Positions 33,739 through 44,597 are shown, counted from the first letter of the stretch. The stretch: 64,000 nucleotides of DNA from Coleofasciculus sp937127375 (GCA_040218875.1 JAVJQP010000108.1), one strand, 5' to 3'. Program-made: numbers and translations. Notes: generated by a model from the letters alone, not told the origin.

Positions 33739-36700
33739 CTACTTTGATTCAGGACTGTCACAGCCTGTGGGGTTTTGCCAATTCACCTGAGGTGTGGCTG
33801 TGGGAGATTCAGCTACCAACATTATCTGCCCATTGGCTAATTTCAGCCACCCTTGTGCTTCAATAATTTGCCGAGGCTTGGCTGAATTGGGCGTGACAGA
33901 TTCTGGATATGTTTGGGTTGGAGTCTCTTCATCTAAACTCACCCAATCACTGACCATCGCGTCACTCTCCAGAACATCCAGGGGACTTGGCGGAATACCA
34001 CCGCGACCTGTGAAAATAAAGCTACTGGCTAACGCTGCACCTCCCGCATTACAGGAACGGTCAATCAGGCGTTCTGCATCAACAAAATTAGTCGGTAACG
34101 CGGTTAACCCTTGACCAAAGAAAGGTACGGGAGTGGTAACTGAACCATCGCGACCTGTTCGAGAGTCGGCGGAGATATCAACGCGCTCATTAATGCGAAA
34201 TCGATTCACATTCTCGACAAGATCAACGACATTAACTGGCTGATTACCAGAAATCTGAGCAAAGTCCACCGAAATATCGACCTCACCATTCCGGCGAAAC
34301 CGATCTAAGTCACCCGGATTACGACCGACTGGAATCGCCCGATCGCTCGCAAACAAATCAGCCAGAAATACTGAGGAGTTAATGATAATATCGCCTCCGG
34401 GTCCAGCATCAGCATTTGCTAGAATATCGCTGTCCTCCAGAGCCACAAAACTATTAGACTTTATCTGAATATTGCCACCGCCACCTGTACTATCAAATAC
34501 ACTCGTGCTAATTAAACTGCTGTTACGCAGGAGGATATCTTGAGCCGTGATATCGATATTACCACCACCAAATTGTAAGGACGTAGCCACAACTTGACCT
34601 TGACGCGATCGCAGCTCATCATTCAAACGGATGAAAATATTGCCAGCATTGTTCAACCCCTCACTGCGACTGGTGATACGTCCGCGATTGGCGAGTTCCA
34701 GAGAATTCCCTTGCAACTGAATATCTCCACCCACTCCTTGACCAAATGTGCCAGAGGATACGGCGGCTTCATCCTCTATTCTTAATTGTCCGGTGGTAAT
34801 GGTAAGACTTCCCCCGTTTCCTATACTGTCTGGACGAGTTTGAGTGGTAATATCGCTGCCAAAACCGATAACATTGACCGTATCGTTGGCATTAATGGTT
34901 AAGTTTCCTGAATTGCCAGAACCAAAGGTATCCGTGACGATAGCACCAGCGTTATCAACCGTTAACTCTTGGGTATTTATGGTTAAATCGCCACCGGATG
35001 CTTCACCCCGACCTTGTGTCGAAATCACACCATTATTTGCCACATTTACTGAATCTGTGGCAATAACATTCAGGTTTCCTGAATCCCCTTGAGTAAAATT
35101 TTCTTGAACGGCTATATTAACATTATTCCGAATTCGTTCAATCAAATCAGGTGAATAAAGGTTCGGGTCAAGACTACTCAAATCAAATGTACTGGCATCT
35201 AAACTGCTACTGAAAACTTTACCCTTGTCTTGGACATTTAAACTTCGGGTTTCGATTAAAAGGTTTCCACCAGTTCCTGTGCCGAGAGTACCTGTTGATA
35301 ATAGACCATCACGGATTACATTAACCGAGTTTTTAGCTTGTACTGTTAGGTTCCCCGCACTCCCTTGACCCGCCGTACTGGTGATCACACCACTACCATC
35401 ACGAATCGTAAGAGTTCCCGTTTCGATTAAAAGATTACCCCCTATTCCTGAACCAAACGATAGACTTGAGATCACACTCCCTTTGTCTACCGTAACGGAT
35501 TCGGATTGGCGAATGGCAATACTGCCAGCGTCGCCTTGACCCGTCGTGCTAGTGTTAATAATTCCCCCATTTTCAAGAGTCAAATTTTTCGTTTCAATCG
35601 AGATAGTCCCACCAAATCCTGCCGCCGCGTTAGCCACTAGAGACCCGCCATTAGCTAGGTCGATAAAATCGGTAGCTTTAATTATCTGATTTCCACCATT
35701 TCCAGCCGTTGACGCCGTTGTGATAGTCCCCCCATTGCCAGCAATTAACCGATCGGTTTCAATCGTTACTTGCCCAGCATTTCCGGTTGCTCTTGGATGC
35801 GCTTGAGCCGATAAAGCGCTGGGATAAATCTTGCCCGTTCCGGTTAATTCAATCTCAGAAGCTTGAACAGTTAGCTCCCCTCCATTTTCACCCGTAAACG
35901 TGGAAACATAAACCCCTGCACCATCACGGGTAATTAATCGTTCGGTTTCAATCGTTATCTTACCACTGGCTCCTGTGCTTCCTGGTTGATTGTTAGCCAA
36001 AATTCCACTCGGAAAACCATTTAATGGAAAGTCACCAATTAGTTCAATTTCCGACGCTCTGACAATGATTTCTCCAGCCTTTCCAGAACCCGATGTTGTT
36101 GCGAGTACTTGTGCGCCATTTCGAGCGGTTAACCGTTCGGTCTCAATGGTAATCTTACCCGCATTGCCAGTAGAACCTCGCCTGGTTGCTGCACCAATAC
36201 CTGTAAGAATATTAGATGAAGCGTTCACGGATTCAGTCATTTCAATTTCAGTCGCCCGGACATCCAGATTACCCGCGTTCCCCCATCCAAATGTACTGGT
36301 GTCTACCTGTCCTTTATTCTGAAGAATTAGCCGCCCTGTTTCAATCGTCATGTCTCCCGAGTCTCCGAGAAACCCCGATTCGGTATTGACTGTCGCCTCC
36401 TCGACTACGATATCACCACCAGCTTGGAGAACGATATCTCCCCCACGAGAGCGAACATCGTCATTGATAAAAATAGAACCATGATTAGAGGTTATGCCAC
36501 CGATTAATTGGATATCACCACCCGGCGTGGCAATGCGTCGATTAACGGTAATCGTGTTGCCAGCTTGGGCGGTCAGTCCGATGCCAGATTCTCGGATATT
36601 AACGGCGGCATTAAAAATAATATTATTAGTCGCCTGAAGTACGACATCCGCCGCAGCATTGTTAATCGCCGTCGCATTAATTTTGGTGTCACCATCAGCC

Positions 36701-37824
36701 CCAATATCTGGATCAGCAAACCCATCAACATCATTTAAATTATCGGTTTCATTGGCAAAAACTACAACTTCGATATTTGTCGGATCAAGGAGTAGTGTTC
36801 CCGTTCTTCCATTCGCGGCAGTCGTATCGACTAATCCATCAAACTCTAAAACGTCTTTCCCCGAAACTTCCACAAAGCCACCATTACCAGACATTTCACC
36901 CCCACGGGCGCTAATCGTGCCATAAAAACGAGTGGCTTCATCTGACCAAACTAATACGTTACCGCCATCACTATTGCCAATCCCATTAGCATTGATAATG
37001 GCATCAGGACTGACAAAGGTTCGATTAGCATGAGTAACTGATGGAATGTATAGGTTATTCGCTTCCTCAGCTATGCCAATCAATACCGTACCGCCTCCCA
37101 TATCGCTGGAGACATCAATTTGAGCATTCTCGAACAATCCCACGCGATCGCCTAATATCTGTACCGTTCCTCCGGGTGCTGTCAGTCTACCTGTGCTAGT
37201 AACCGTATTGCCATACAAACTCAGAGTTTCACCGACACCCACGCCTAAATTCCCAGCATTGGCAATTCGTCCGTTTGAATTCGACCCATACTGCAATCCC
37301 GGTGTTAAATTAATCGTTAATAATGGTGGTGCTTCAGGATTCGTGGCGCTAAACTCCACCCCATTCTCAAACACCACAGAATTCGCCGTAGATGCCACAA
37401 ACGAACCCGCAATATCTAACCGCGCATTTTCTCCAAAAATAATCCCATTGGGATTCAACAAAAATAAACTCGCACCCCCATCTACCCCCAACGTTCCCAA
37501 AATATTCGAGACATCACTTCCCGTCACCCGACTGAAAATCGTTTCAATCCCCACCGGATTCGCAAAATAAACCCGCAATCCCTCGCCAACATTAAATTCT
37601 GAGAAACTGTGGAACAACGCCGCGTCCCGTGTCGCCCCGCCTTCAATTAAATCCGCCGGAAGTCCCCGGATATCCACATTGGGCGTAACCACGGAATTTT
37701 CCGTTCCCAGGCTAGTATCCGGTGTAATCTGAGCCACAGCAGCCGTATCCCAGAACGCGAAAACGCCGCCGATTCCAATAATTCCGGCGAATGTCCACCA
37801 CCAATATTTCCAGCTTTGATTCAT
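33739..37824 (-). CDS. Giant filamentous-haemagglutinin-type exoprotein, copy A (TpsA-like)
   Basis: This 1361-residue paralogue of the next gene shares a nearly identical signal/TPS region (about residues 1-330) and C-terminus (LIDRSCNAGGAALASSFIF to the end), while the central beta-helix differs in repeat number and sequence. That pattern points to tandem duplication followed by divergence or recombination of the repeats. The start is the ATG at 37824 (MNQSWKYWWW). It is divergent from the trypsin-like protease across 191 bp. It is probably a surface adhesin-like protein; a partner transporter must lie elsewhere. Confidence 0.88.
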   Translation of the reverse strand: MNQSWKYWWWTFAGIIGIGGVFAFWDTAAVAQITPDTSLGTENSVVTPNVDIRGLPADLIEGGATRDAALFHSFSEFNVGEGLRVYFANPVGIETIFSRVTGSDVSNILGTLGVDGGASLFLLNPNGIIFGENARLDIAGSFVASTANSVVFENGVEFSATNPEAPPLLTINLTPGLQYGSNSNGRIANAGNLGVGVGETLSLYGNTVTSTGRLTAPGGTVQILGDRVGLFENAQIDVSSDMGGGTVLIGIAEEANNLYIPSVTHANRTFVSPDAIINANGIGNSDGGNVLVWSDEATRFYGTISARGGEMSGNGGFVEVSGKDVLEFDGLVDTTAANGRTGTLLLDPTNIEVVVFANETDNLNDVDGFADPDIGADGDTKINATAINNAAADVVLQATNNIIFNAAVNIRESGIGLTAQAGNTITVNRRIATPGGDIQLIGGITSNHGSIFINDDVRSRGGDIVLQAGGDIVVEEATVNTESGFLGDSGDMTIETGRLILQNKGQVDTSTFGWGNAGNLDVRATEIEMTESVNASSNILTGIGAATRRGSTGNAGKITIETERLTARNGAQVLATTSGSGKAGEIIVRASEIELIGDFPLNGFPSGILANNQPGSTGASGKITIETERLITRDGAGVYVSTFTGENGGELTVQASEIELTGTGKIYPSALSAQAHPRATGNAGQVTIETDRLIAGNGGTITTASTAGNGGNQIIKATDFIDLANGGSLVANAAAGFGGTISIETKNLTLENGGIINTSTTGQGDAGSIAIRQSESVTVDKGSVISSLSFGSGIGGNLLIETGTLTIRDGSGVITSTAGQGSAGNLTVQAKNSVNVIRDGLLSTGTLGTGTGGNLLIETRSLNVQDKGKVFSSSLDASTFDLSSLDPNLYSPDLIERIRNNVNIAVQENFTQGDSGNLNVIATDSVNVANNGVISTQGRGEASGGDLTINTQELTVDNAGAIVTDTFGSGNSGNLTINANDTVNVIGFGSDITTQTRPDSIGNGGSLTITTGQLRIEDEAAVSSGTFGQGVGGDIQLQGNSLELANRGRITSRSEGLNNAGNIFIRLNDELRSRQGQVVATSLQFGGGNIDITAQDILLRNSSLISTSVFDSTGGGGNIQIKSNSFVALEDSDILANADAGPGGDIIINSSVFLADLFASDRAIPVGRNPGDLDRFRRNGEVDISVDFAQISGNQPVNVVDLVENVNRFRINERVDISADSRTGRDGSVTTPVPFFGQGLTALPTNFVDAERLIDRSCNAGGAALASSFIFTGRGGIPPSPLDVLESDAMVSDWVSLDEETPTQTYPESVTPNSAKPRQIIEAQGWLKLANGQIMLVAESPTATPQVNWQNPTGCDSPESK

Positions 37825-38015
37825 CACCAATTTGAACCCAAACCATACTTTTCTAGTATATATCTCTCAGCAGTGGGAACTTATGCACGTTGGCACAAAA
37901 TTCATCCAGGTCATGAATAAACGTTACAACTCTGAAAAAAGTGCATAAGGGTCAATCCCTCAGAGACAGATGATAGTGAACCGTTTAATCGTGACTCCTT
38001 CATTCCGGTGTAACT

Positions 38016-39230
38016 ATGACTTTCACTTTGTCTAGCTTCAAGTCTCTAACTCTTCTGTATACCGTAAGTTTACTCACTCCTTTAGTTATCACTGAACCCG
38101 CTAAAGCCGCGAATTTCAACAATACCTCAATTCAAACACAAGTCCAGCCCCTCTATAGGACAACGGGCAATCCCGATGACTATCTTGTATCTCCCGGAAC
38201 GGGGTATGATGGCGTCGCTCAACTTTCTCTAGGTGATTTTTGGGGAAGTTCTTGTACAGGTGGATTATTAGGAACAGGCGCTCATATTCTCACGGCGGCT
38301 CATTGCCTCACTGATGATTTTGGGAAGTTAGATGTTTGGGATGGCACAGCCACGTTTGACTTATCCACAGGTGATGTCAACCTCTCCATTGCTGATATCT
38401 TTGTTCATGATGACTGGACGGGTGATTTATCTAATGGTTATGATATTGCCATTTTAGAGTTAACTGATGTTGCCCCAGATACAGTCGATCGCTATGACAT
38501 TTATCGAAATAACAACGAAGTGGGTAAAATTGGCGATAAAGTAGGTTATGGTCAATCTGGAAATGGTAACGTTGGTAATGAGTTTTGGGATGGCTTGAAG
38601 CGTTCCGGTCAGAATCGTTATGACGCTTCCGGGGATTTGTTTAATCAACTATTATCCGATAACTTCAGTGACGCATTATTAGCTTACGACTTTGACAACG
38701 GACTTGCCGCGAATGATGCTTTTGGCTATTGGTTTGGCGATGATTATGCTGACTTAGGTTTGGGGTTAAATGAAGTTAACTCAGCACTAGGAGATTCTGG
38801 AAGTCCCACATTTATTGATGGCGCGATCGCAGGAGTGACTTCCTTTGGTTTACGAGTTTATTACCTGAATGGTATTTCCTCTGATATTGACGATGCCCTA
38901 AATTCTTCCTTTGGCGAGTTTTCCTTTGATACCCGTGCGTCATCTTACACGAATTGGATCGACGATATTCTAACCCGTTGGCAGCCTCCTACACCTCCAG
39001 TTGTGGACAATCCAGGGGATGATGTTGATGAAAACTTACCGAGTGATGATGTTGCCGATGATCCAATTGACAATACTCCCGATGACGAGATTCATGATCA
39101 CCCAGATGATAGTATTGGTGACGATAGTCCAAGTGATCCAGTGTCCGTACCCGAACCTAGAAGTTTAGCTGGACTGATAGCATTCGCTACAGGATTATGG
39201 CTAACCAAAAAGAAAAAGGTGATCCGTTGA
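38016..39230 (+). CDS. Trypsin-like serine protease with PEP-CTERM anchor
   Basis: This 404-residue protein has a signal peptide (MTFTLSSFKSLTLLYTVSLL...AKA). The S1 peptidase domain carries the full catalytic triad: His96 (LTAAHCLTD), Asp143 (GYDIAILEL) and Ser261 (GDSGSP). An Asp/Pro-rich linker (about 330-378) precedes a PEP-CTERM tail (VPEPRSLAGLIAFATGLWLT, then KKKK). PEP-CTERM proteins are sorted by exosortase to the cell surface or matrix. It may process surface proteins such as its divergent FHA neighbours, but that is inference. Confidence 0.9.
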   Translation: MTFTLSSFKSLTLLYTVSLLTPLVITEPAKAANFNNTSIQTQVQPLYRTTGNPDDYLVSPGTGYDGVAQLSLGDFWGSSCTGGLLGTGAHILTAAHCLTDDFGKLDVWDGTATFDLSTGDVNLSIADIFVHDDWTGDLSNGYDIAILELTDVAPDTVDRYDIYRNNNEVGKIGDKVGYGQSGNGNVGNEFWDGLKRSGQNRYDASGDLFNQLLSDNFSDALLAYDFDNGLAANDAFGYWFGDDYADLGLGLNEVNSALGDSGSPTFIDGAIAGVTSFGLRVYYLNGISSDIDDALNSSFGEFSFDTRASSYTNWIDDILTRWQPPTPPVVDNPGDDVDENLPSDDVADDPIDNTPDDEIHDHPDDSIGDDSPSDPVSVPEPRSLAGLIAFATGLWLTKKKKVIR

Positions 39231-39255
39231 TTAGTCCGTTAAGAAACCTGGGTAG

Positions 39256-39275
39256 AGACGTTGCATGCAACGTCT
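39256..39275. repeat. CATG-centred palindrome, copy 7
   Basis: The perfect palindrome AGACGTTGCATGCAACGTCT directly abuts element copy 9. The TT/AA arms differ from the TA/TA arms of copies 4, 6, 8 and 9. Confidence 0.8.
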
Positions 39276-39331
39276 GGGCGGGTTTAGTTACATCTGGGTG
39301 CAACCGAAAAGATAGTAGTGAAACCCGCCCC
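39276..39331. repeat. G/C-arm palindromic element, copy 9 (intergenic)
   Basis: The arms GGGCGGGTTT and AAACCCGCCC(C) enclose a centre with AGTTACATCTGGGTGCAACC, nearly identical to copy 4. It directly abuts the CATG palindrome. Confidence 0.86.
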
Positions 39332-39532
39332 TACAGAGATACCATATACTGTGAAAACTCAGAATAAGCTGTCATGCATTTAAATTGGGTATTAGTAGCG
39401 AGCAAGATGCTTGATGTAGCGAGCAAGATGCAAAGCCTGCGGCATGGCTTCGCTAAACGCACTACGGCAAAGATTGCGCCATTATTGATATTAAGGTTTA
39501 AATGCCAAACAGCTTATAAGGCATAAAATAGG

Positions 39533-39736
39533 CTAAGATTGAACGGTTTCTAGGGGACGCGATCGCAAAATATGACTGTTTGGCATAAGCTTGAGAGTAT
39601 CGATACGAATAGGTGACTGGCTTGGCTTCAGGGGAATCATCTCCTGATGGCAAACTGTGCAAAACCAATAAATACCTTGCCGTCTTACGTGGCGTAAGAG
39701 GGGATGACCACAACAAAGACAAGTTTTGATACCCAT
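39533..39736 (-). CDS. Small zinc-ribbon-like protein
   Basis: This 67-residue protein carries two CxxC pairs (CLCCGHPLLRHVRRQGIYWF and CTVCHQEM), the layout of a rubredoxin-like zinc ribbon. The tail (RIDTLKLMPNSHILRSRPLE) lacks recognisable features. It is typical of small conserved cyanobacterial proteins with unknown role. It is divergent from glgP, across a 715-nt gap. Confidence 0.65.
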   Translation of the reverse strand: MGIKTCLCCGHPLLRHVRRQGIYWFCTVCHQEMIPLKPSQSPIRIDTLKLMPNSHILRSRPLETVQS

Positions 39737-40451
39737 AATTGCCTATCTCCTGATTTCATAAACAGTTGCTAACCACAGAGCCGCGAATCGCTAACTAAGA
39801 CAAGTCATCAGTCAGTAGAAATGTTCCCGCAGAACCTCTGTCCAAAGTCATAATCGCGAAGTATAAGTAGCGAATATTACTGAATGATAGTTGAGTAAAT
39901 GATTATGCTTTGAAAGCTAGACTGATTGGCTAGAATGAACGATACATCAATTCCATAGCCTCATAAAGTATCTTTTGATATAAAATCAGCATAAAATCCA
40001 GAAATTTACCAAAACTATTTGGTAACTATCAATACAAAATAGAAGTTGGGTAGGAAGTGGCGCTAGTAGAAGTCTCCCATTGGTGATCCGTCATCTATCC
40101 CCAGACAGAAGATGCGGAAAACAGTAATTCAGTAATGCTCTAGGGCAGAAGGGGTAGAAGGAAAAAGTACCCCAGCTAAAAAGGGGATTACATCAATTTT
40201 TGGTTAGGAGAGATTATACTGAGCAGTTGACGAGCGCGATCGCACCTGAGGCGGAAAAGACTGCACCAACGTCTTCGCGCCAAGGCATAACAGATTTTTA
40301 CACAGACGTTCCGGATCGCGGTCTGGCGCGGTTAAGCTGACGGATAGAGCGAAAGCAAACCCCAACGTCTGACACCTTGGCATCGCCAATTTTAGAGACT
40401 AGAGTAGCAGGGGGAACGATATTAAATCGTGTCATCAGTAACAACCAGTCT
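39737..40451. other. 715-nt gap upstream of glgP, no gene seen
   Basis: I find no credible ORF on either strand; the longest minus-strand one at 40204-40389 has no coding character. A TATACT sequence lies at 40215-40220 and could be a -10 box for glgP, but no good -35 box pairs with it. The glgP frame is open upstream to a TTG at 40377. Confidence 0.45.
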
Positions 40452-43034
40452 ATGAATAACCAAGTTTTTGAACCCAATAGCGATCAACCCATCCAGTCGA
40501 ATGTCTGCCTCCCGGAAATTCAAGTAGAAGACGATCGCACCGGGATGACGGTGGAGACGCTAAAACGTGCCTTTGCCGATAACTTGTACTATATCCAGGG
40601 CAAGAACGAATTCTTAGCTACCCCCTACGATTACTACATGGCTCTGGCTTACACGGTACGCGATCGCTTGCTGCATCGGTGGATTAATACCGCGACAACC
40701 TACCTGCAAAAAGAGGTCAAGACCGTTTATTATCTCTCAGCAGAGTTTTTAATGGGTCGTCAGTTAAGCAATAACTTGCTCAACCTGAATATGTACGACC
40801 GAGTTTGTCAAGCCCTAGAAGAATCCGGATTAAAGCTGGATGACTTAATGGCACTCGAACCCGAACCCGGACTGGGAAATGGCGGGTTAGGGCGTTTAGC
40901 CGCCTGTTTTTTGGATTCCCTCGCCACCTTAGAAATTCCCGCCGTTGGCTACGGAATTCGCTATGAATTTGGTATCTTCGATCAGCGTATTGAAGAAGGC
41001 GCTCAAGTCGAACATCCGGATAAATGGCTGCGTTTCGGCAACCCCTGGGAAATCCGCCGTCCAGAATTAACCGTTGTCGTCAAGTTTGGCGGACATACCG
41101 AAGGGTATCATGATGAGAAAGGTCAATATCGGGTGCGTTGGATTCCCGATCGCAAAGTCTTAGGAACCCCCTACGATACCCCTGTGCCGGGATACCATAA
41201 CAACACGGTCAATAGTCTACGTCTGTGGCGAGCCGGTGCCTCTGAAGAGTTTAACTTCCAAGTATTTGACAGTGGAGACTATTCGGGAGCGGTGACAGAC
41301 AAGATATTCTCCGAGAATATTTCCAAAGTCCTGTATCCCAACGATAATACCTCTCAGGGTCAACAACTGCGGCTAGAACAGCAATATTTCTTCGTGAGCT
41401 GTTCACTCCAAGACATCATCAACACCTACCGCCGCACTCACCGGAACTTTGACCAGTTCCACGAAAAAATCGCCATCCAGCTCAATGACACCCATCCCTC
41501 GATTGGGATTGCCGAGTTAATGCGGTTGTTGGTGGATAAATATCAATTGGGATGGAACCGAGCCTGGTACATCACCAAGCAGACCTTTGGCTATACCAAC
41601 CATACCCTGCTAGCCGAAGCCCTAGAGCGTTGGCCCGTCAGCTTATTCGAGCGTTTGCTTCCTCGACATCTGCAAATTATCTACGAAATTAACCATCGCT
41701 TCCTCGAACAGGTCAAAGTCAAATATCCCGGAGATGGGGAACGGTTGCAACGCATGTCCCTGATTGAGGAAGGTGGCGAAAAATTCGTCCGCATGGCACA
41801 CCTAGCTTGTGTCGGTAGCCATAGCATTAACGGGGTAGCCGCACTCCATACAGAATTACTCAAGGAACGAGTGCTACACGATTTCTATGAAATGTTCCCG
41901 GAACGATTTAATAACAAAACTAATGGCATTACCCCGCGTCGCTGGCTTTTACTGAGTAATCCCCAACTTTCCGATTTGATCACGGAAAAAATTGGTGATA
42001 GTTGGGTGACTCACCTGCAAGACTTGCAAAAACTGGAAGCCTTTGCCGATGATCCGGAGTTTCGCCAACGGTTTGCCGCGATTAAGCAGCAGCACAAGCA
42101 AGAGTTGGTGGATTATATTCTGCTATTTAATGATGTGGAAGTTGATCCAAATTCCTTGTTTGACGTGCAAGTGAAGCGATTGCATGAATACAAGCGTCAG
42201 TTATTAGATGTCTTGTATATCATTACCCTCTACAACCGGATCAAGCGCAATCCGGGCATCGAAATTATGCCCCGAACCTTTATTTTTGCAGGCAAGGCGG
42301 CTCCAGGCTACTATATGGCGAAGTTGGTGATCCGATTGATCAATGCTGTTGCGAAAGTGGTCAACAACGACCCCGATGTCGCTGGTCGGATTAAAGTGGT
42401 ATTTATGGAAGGATTTTCTGTATCTTTGGGTCAGAAGATTTATCCGGCGGCAAATCTTTCCGAGCAAATTTCCATGGCGGGTAAAGAAGCTTCCGGTACA
42501 GGCAATATGAAGTTTGCCCTGAATGGATCGCTAACCATTGGCACTCTGGATGGAGCAAATATTGAGATTCGGGAAGCTGTGGGGGCTGATAACTTCTTCT
42601 TATTTGGTTTAACCGCACAAGAGGTCTATGACTTGAAATCCCGGGGCTACAATCCGATGGACTACTACCATAGTAATGCTCAATTAAAAGAAGTAATTGA
42701 TCGCATGGCTGCGGGTGACTTCTGTCCTGAACATCCGGACTTGTTTAAGCCAATTGTGGATTCACTCCTCTACAAAGACGAGTATCTGTTGTTTGCCGAC
42801 TATCAAGCCTATATCGATTGTCAAGATCGCGTCAGTCACGCCTATCGCGATCAAGAGAATTGGATTCGCATGTCCATTTTGAATACAGCTCGCACCGGCA
42901 AGTTTTCCTCAGACCGCACAATCCGAGAGTATTGTCAAGATATCTGGAAGGTTGAACCGGTCACGATTGACATTGAGGAATACGTGCAAGAAGAAGCCGG
43001 GTTGAAGGTGACGAAGCCACCCCTTCATATTTAA
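40452..43034 (+). CDS. glgP: Glycogen phosphorylase
   Basis: This 860-residue protein contains VYYLSAEFLMGRQLSNNLLN, the conserved substrate segment LGNGGLGRLAACFLDSLATL, and the pyridoxal-phosphate lysine region KEASGTGNMKFALNGSLTIG. It releases glucose-1-phosphate from glycogen in the cytosol, chiefly in the dark. I chose the ATG at 40452 (MNNQVFEPN); the frame is open further upstream to a TTG at 40377. It is intact and full length. Cyanobacteria often have two GlgP paralogues, and I cannot tell which this is. Confidence 0.95.
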   Translation: MNNQVFEPNSDQPIQSNVCLPEIQVEDDRTGMTVETLKRAFADNLYYIQGKNEFLATPYDYYMALAYTVRDRLLHRWINTATTYLQKEVKTVYYLSAEFLMGRQLSNNLLNLNMYDRVCQALEESGLKLDDLMALEPEPGLGNGGLGRLAACFLDSLATLEIPAVGYGIRYEFGIFDQRIEEGAQVEHPDKWLRFGNPWEIRRPELTVVVKFGGHTEGYHDEKGQYRVRWIPDRKVLGTPYDTPVPGYHNNTVNSLRLWRAGASEEFNFQVFDSGDYSGAVTDKIFSENISKVLYPNDNTSQGQQLRLEQQYFFVSCSLQDIINTYRRTHRNFDQFHEKIAIQLNDTHPSIGIAELMRLLVDKYQLGWNRAWYITKQTFGYTNHTLLAEALERWPVSLFERLLPRHLQIIYEINHRFLEQVKVKYPGDGERLQRMSLIEEGGEKFVRMAHLACVGSHSINGVAALHTELLKERVLHDFYEMFPERFNNKTNGITPRRWLLLSNPQLSDLITEKIGDSWVTHLQDLQKLEAFADDPEFRQRFAAIKQQHKQELVDYILLFNDVEVDPNSLFDVQVKRLHEYKRQLLDVLYIITLYNRIKRNPGIEIMPRTFIFAGKAAPGYYMAKLVIRLINAVAKVVNNDPDVAGRIKVVFMEGFSVSLGQKIYPAANLSEQISMAGKEASGTGNMKFALNGSLTIGTLDGANIEIREAVGADNFFLFGLTAQEVYDLKSRGYNPMDYYHSNAQLKEVIDRMAAGDFCPEHPDLFKPIVDSLLYKDEYLLFADYQAYIDCQDRVSHAYRDQENWIRMSILNTARTGKFSSDRTIREYCQDIWKVEPVTIDIEEYVQEEAGLKVTKPPLHI

Positions 43035-43079
43035 GTCAAATTGTGATTAATTGAGGTGCATCACGTTAATTATTAACGT

Positions 43080-43102
43080 AGGGGTTTGGTCTCCAAACCC
43101 CT
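43080..43102. terminator. Hairpin between glgP and the broken transporter gene
   Basis: A 10-bp stem AGGGGTTTGG/CCAAACCCCT with a TCT loop lies 45 nt after glgP. It has no clear U-tract on either side, so termination is plausible but not certain. Confidence 0.5.
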
Positions 43103-43115
43103 CTCAGGGAGAGTA

Positions 43116-44597
43116 TCAAAGAATATCCTTACGCTTCTGTAACCAAAGCGCGATCGCGAGATAAACAACGGTATGGACACAAAGGATACCCCAATTGAGT
43201 CGCAGGTTGTCCCAGGTTGGCTCATAAACGGGCGTGGGTTTAAAGGGAAGGGGAAGAGGTTCCGGTGAGTAAGGAGAGGGCGAGACTGCGGCGATCGCGA
43301 AGAATCAGTTTTAGGTAGCGTTGACTCAATAGCCTGAGTTGGTTCAGGGGAGAACTTCCGCTTCCTGAACGGGGTGGGGGTTGGAATGGCGTGACTTTTC
43401 CTGGACTGAGGGAGGCTTGAATATAGGCTTGATAGGGGGCGGAATGATGCAAAAATTTCTCTGTCCAATGCTTGACAGTTTGCTCATTTTCTGATTTAGT
43501 TTTGCCTTGGTCGAGTTTGATGTAAATATCGGCAAAGTATTTTAAGTCACCAGAGGGCATTTCAAAAAAGTCCATCGCCTCTTGCGGGGGACCAAAGTAG
43601 CACAGGTGTCCACCGCGACCCAGAAACGCGATGCGATCGCAGACTTCGATATTGGCGGTTGCATGGGTGACAAGCACAATGGTGCGTCCCTGATGGGCGA
43701 GTTCCCGTAAGAGTTGCATCATTTCCTTGTCCAATCCGGGGTCAAGTCCGGATGTGGGTTCATCCAGGAAAAAGAGTTTGGGATCAGCCAGGAGTTCCAC
43801 GGTGATACTCACCCGTTTGCGTTGTCCCCCACTCAAATCGCGGACAAAGCTGTTGCGGACAAACTCTAGCTTAACTTGGTCAAGAGTGCGATTCACGATC
43901 GCCTTGACATTGGTATCCGGGGGTAATCGTAGTTGACAGGAGTAGGTGAGGACTTCAGCAACAGTTAAATCCGGATGAACGATATCATCTTGGGGGACAT
44001 AGCCAATTTGAGACCGATAGAGGTTAAAATTCTGTCGCAGGTTGTCGCCATTGAGAAAGACGCCACCTTCCTGGGTGGGTTCAATGCCTAAGAGGGTTTT
44101 TAATAGAGTAGATTTCCCCGTACCACTTCCGCCCACCAAGGCGACAAATTGTCCAGGTTCAATCGGGAGAGAGACCTGACTGAGGATGGTTTTGGTTCTC
44201 CCTTGTTTATCCTTCACTTGACGCACTAAGCGATGGGCGTCGAGGCGGATAAAATTGCCTCGATCCACTAATTCCAGGGTGTCTTGGCGTAGTAGTAGGC
44301 TAAAGGGACCGATGCGGATAGTATCGCAATCCTGGAGGGGAACGCTAGTATATTGGTACTGGGACGTTGACCATCGCCATCGAAAATACGATAGTCCTCA
44401 CCCTCTTTGCGTAAGATAGCGTGGCGGTTGGAGATAACGCCCCAACGAGGAGGGATGGGGAGGTTAGAGAACGTGCGATCGCGTCCCAGTGTATGGGTGT
44501 CTTGGTTCAGGTAAAAGCGCTGGATTTGACCTTGATTGTTGAGTTCAAGGTAGGGGTGAGTGCCGACAACGGTGGTGTGACCAGATGTTTTGGTCAT
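43116..44597 (-). pseudogene. FHA-domain ABC-2-type transporter gene, broken by frameshift and deletion
   Basis: The minus strand starts with an FHA domain (GRDRTF...ISNRHAIL). After FDGDGQRPSTN the frame is lost; it resumes in another frame at VPLQDCDTIRIGPFSLLLRQ and DTLELVDRGNFIRLDA. The ATPase is complete: Walker A GGSGTGKST, signature LSGGQRKRVSI, Walker B LFFLDEPTSGLDP. Shortly after LILRDRRSLALSLLTG the membrane domain is missing, and a third frame resumes with the normal C-terminus (TPVYEPTWDNLRLNWGILCV, then HTVVYLAIALWLQKRKDIL). So the gene has a small frameshift plus a deletion of most of the transmembrane part. The ATPase fragment could be expressed, but no transporter can form. 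Confidence 0.82.

Noticed and set aside
40204..40389. Minus-strand ORF upstream of glgP
   Set aside because: It runs into the 5' end of the glgP open frame and has no recognisable features.
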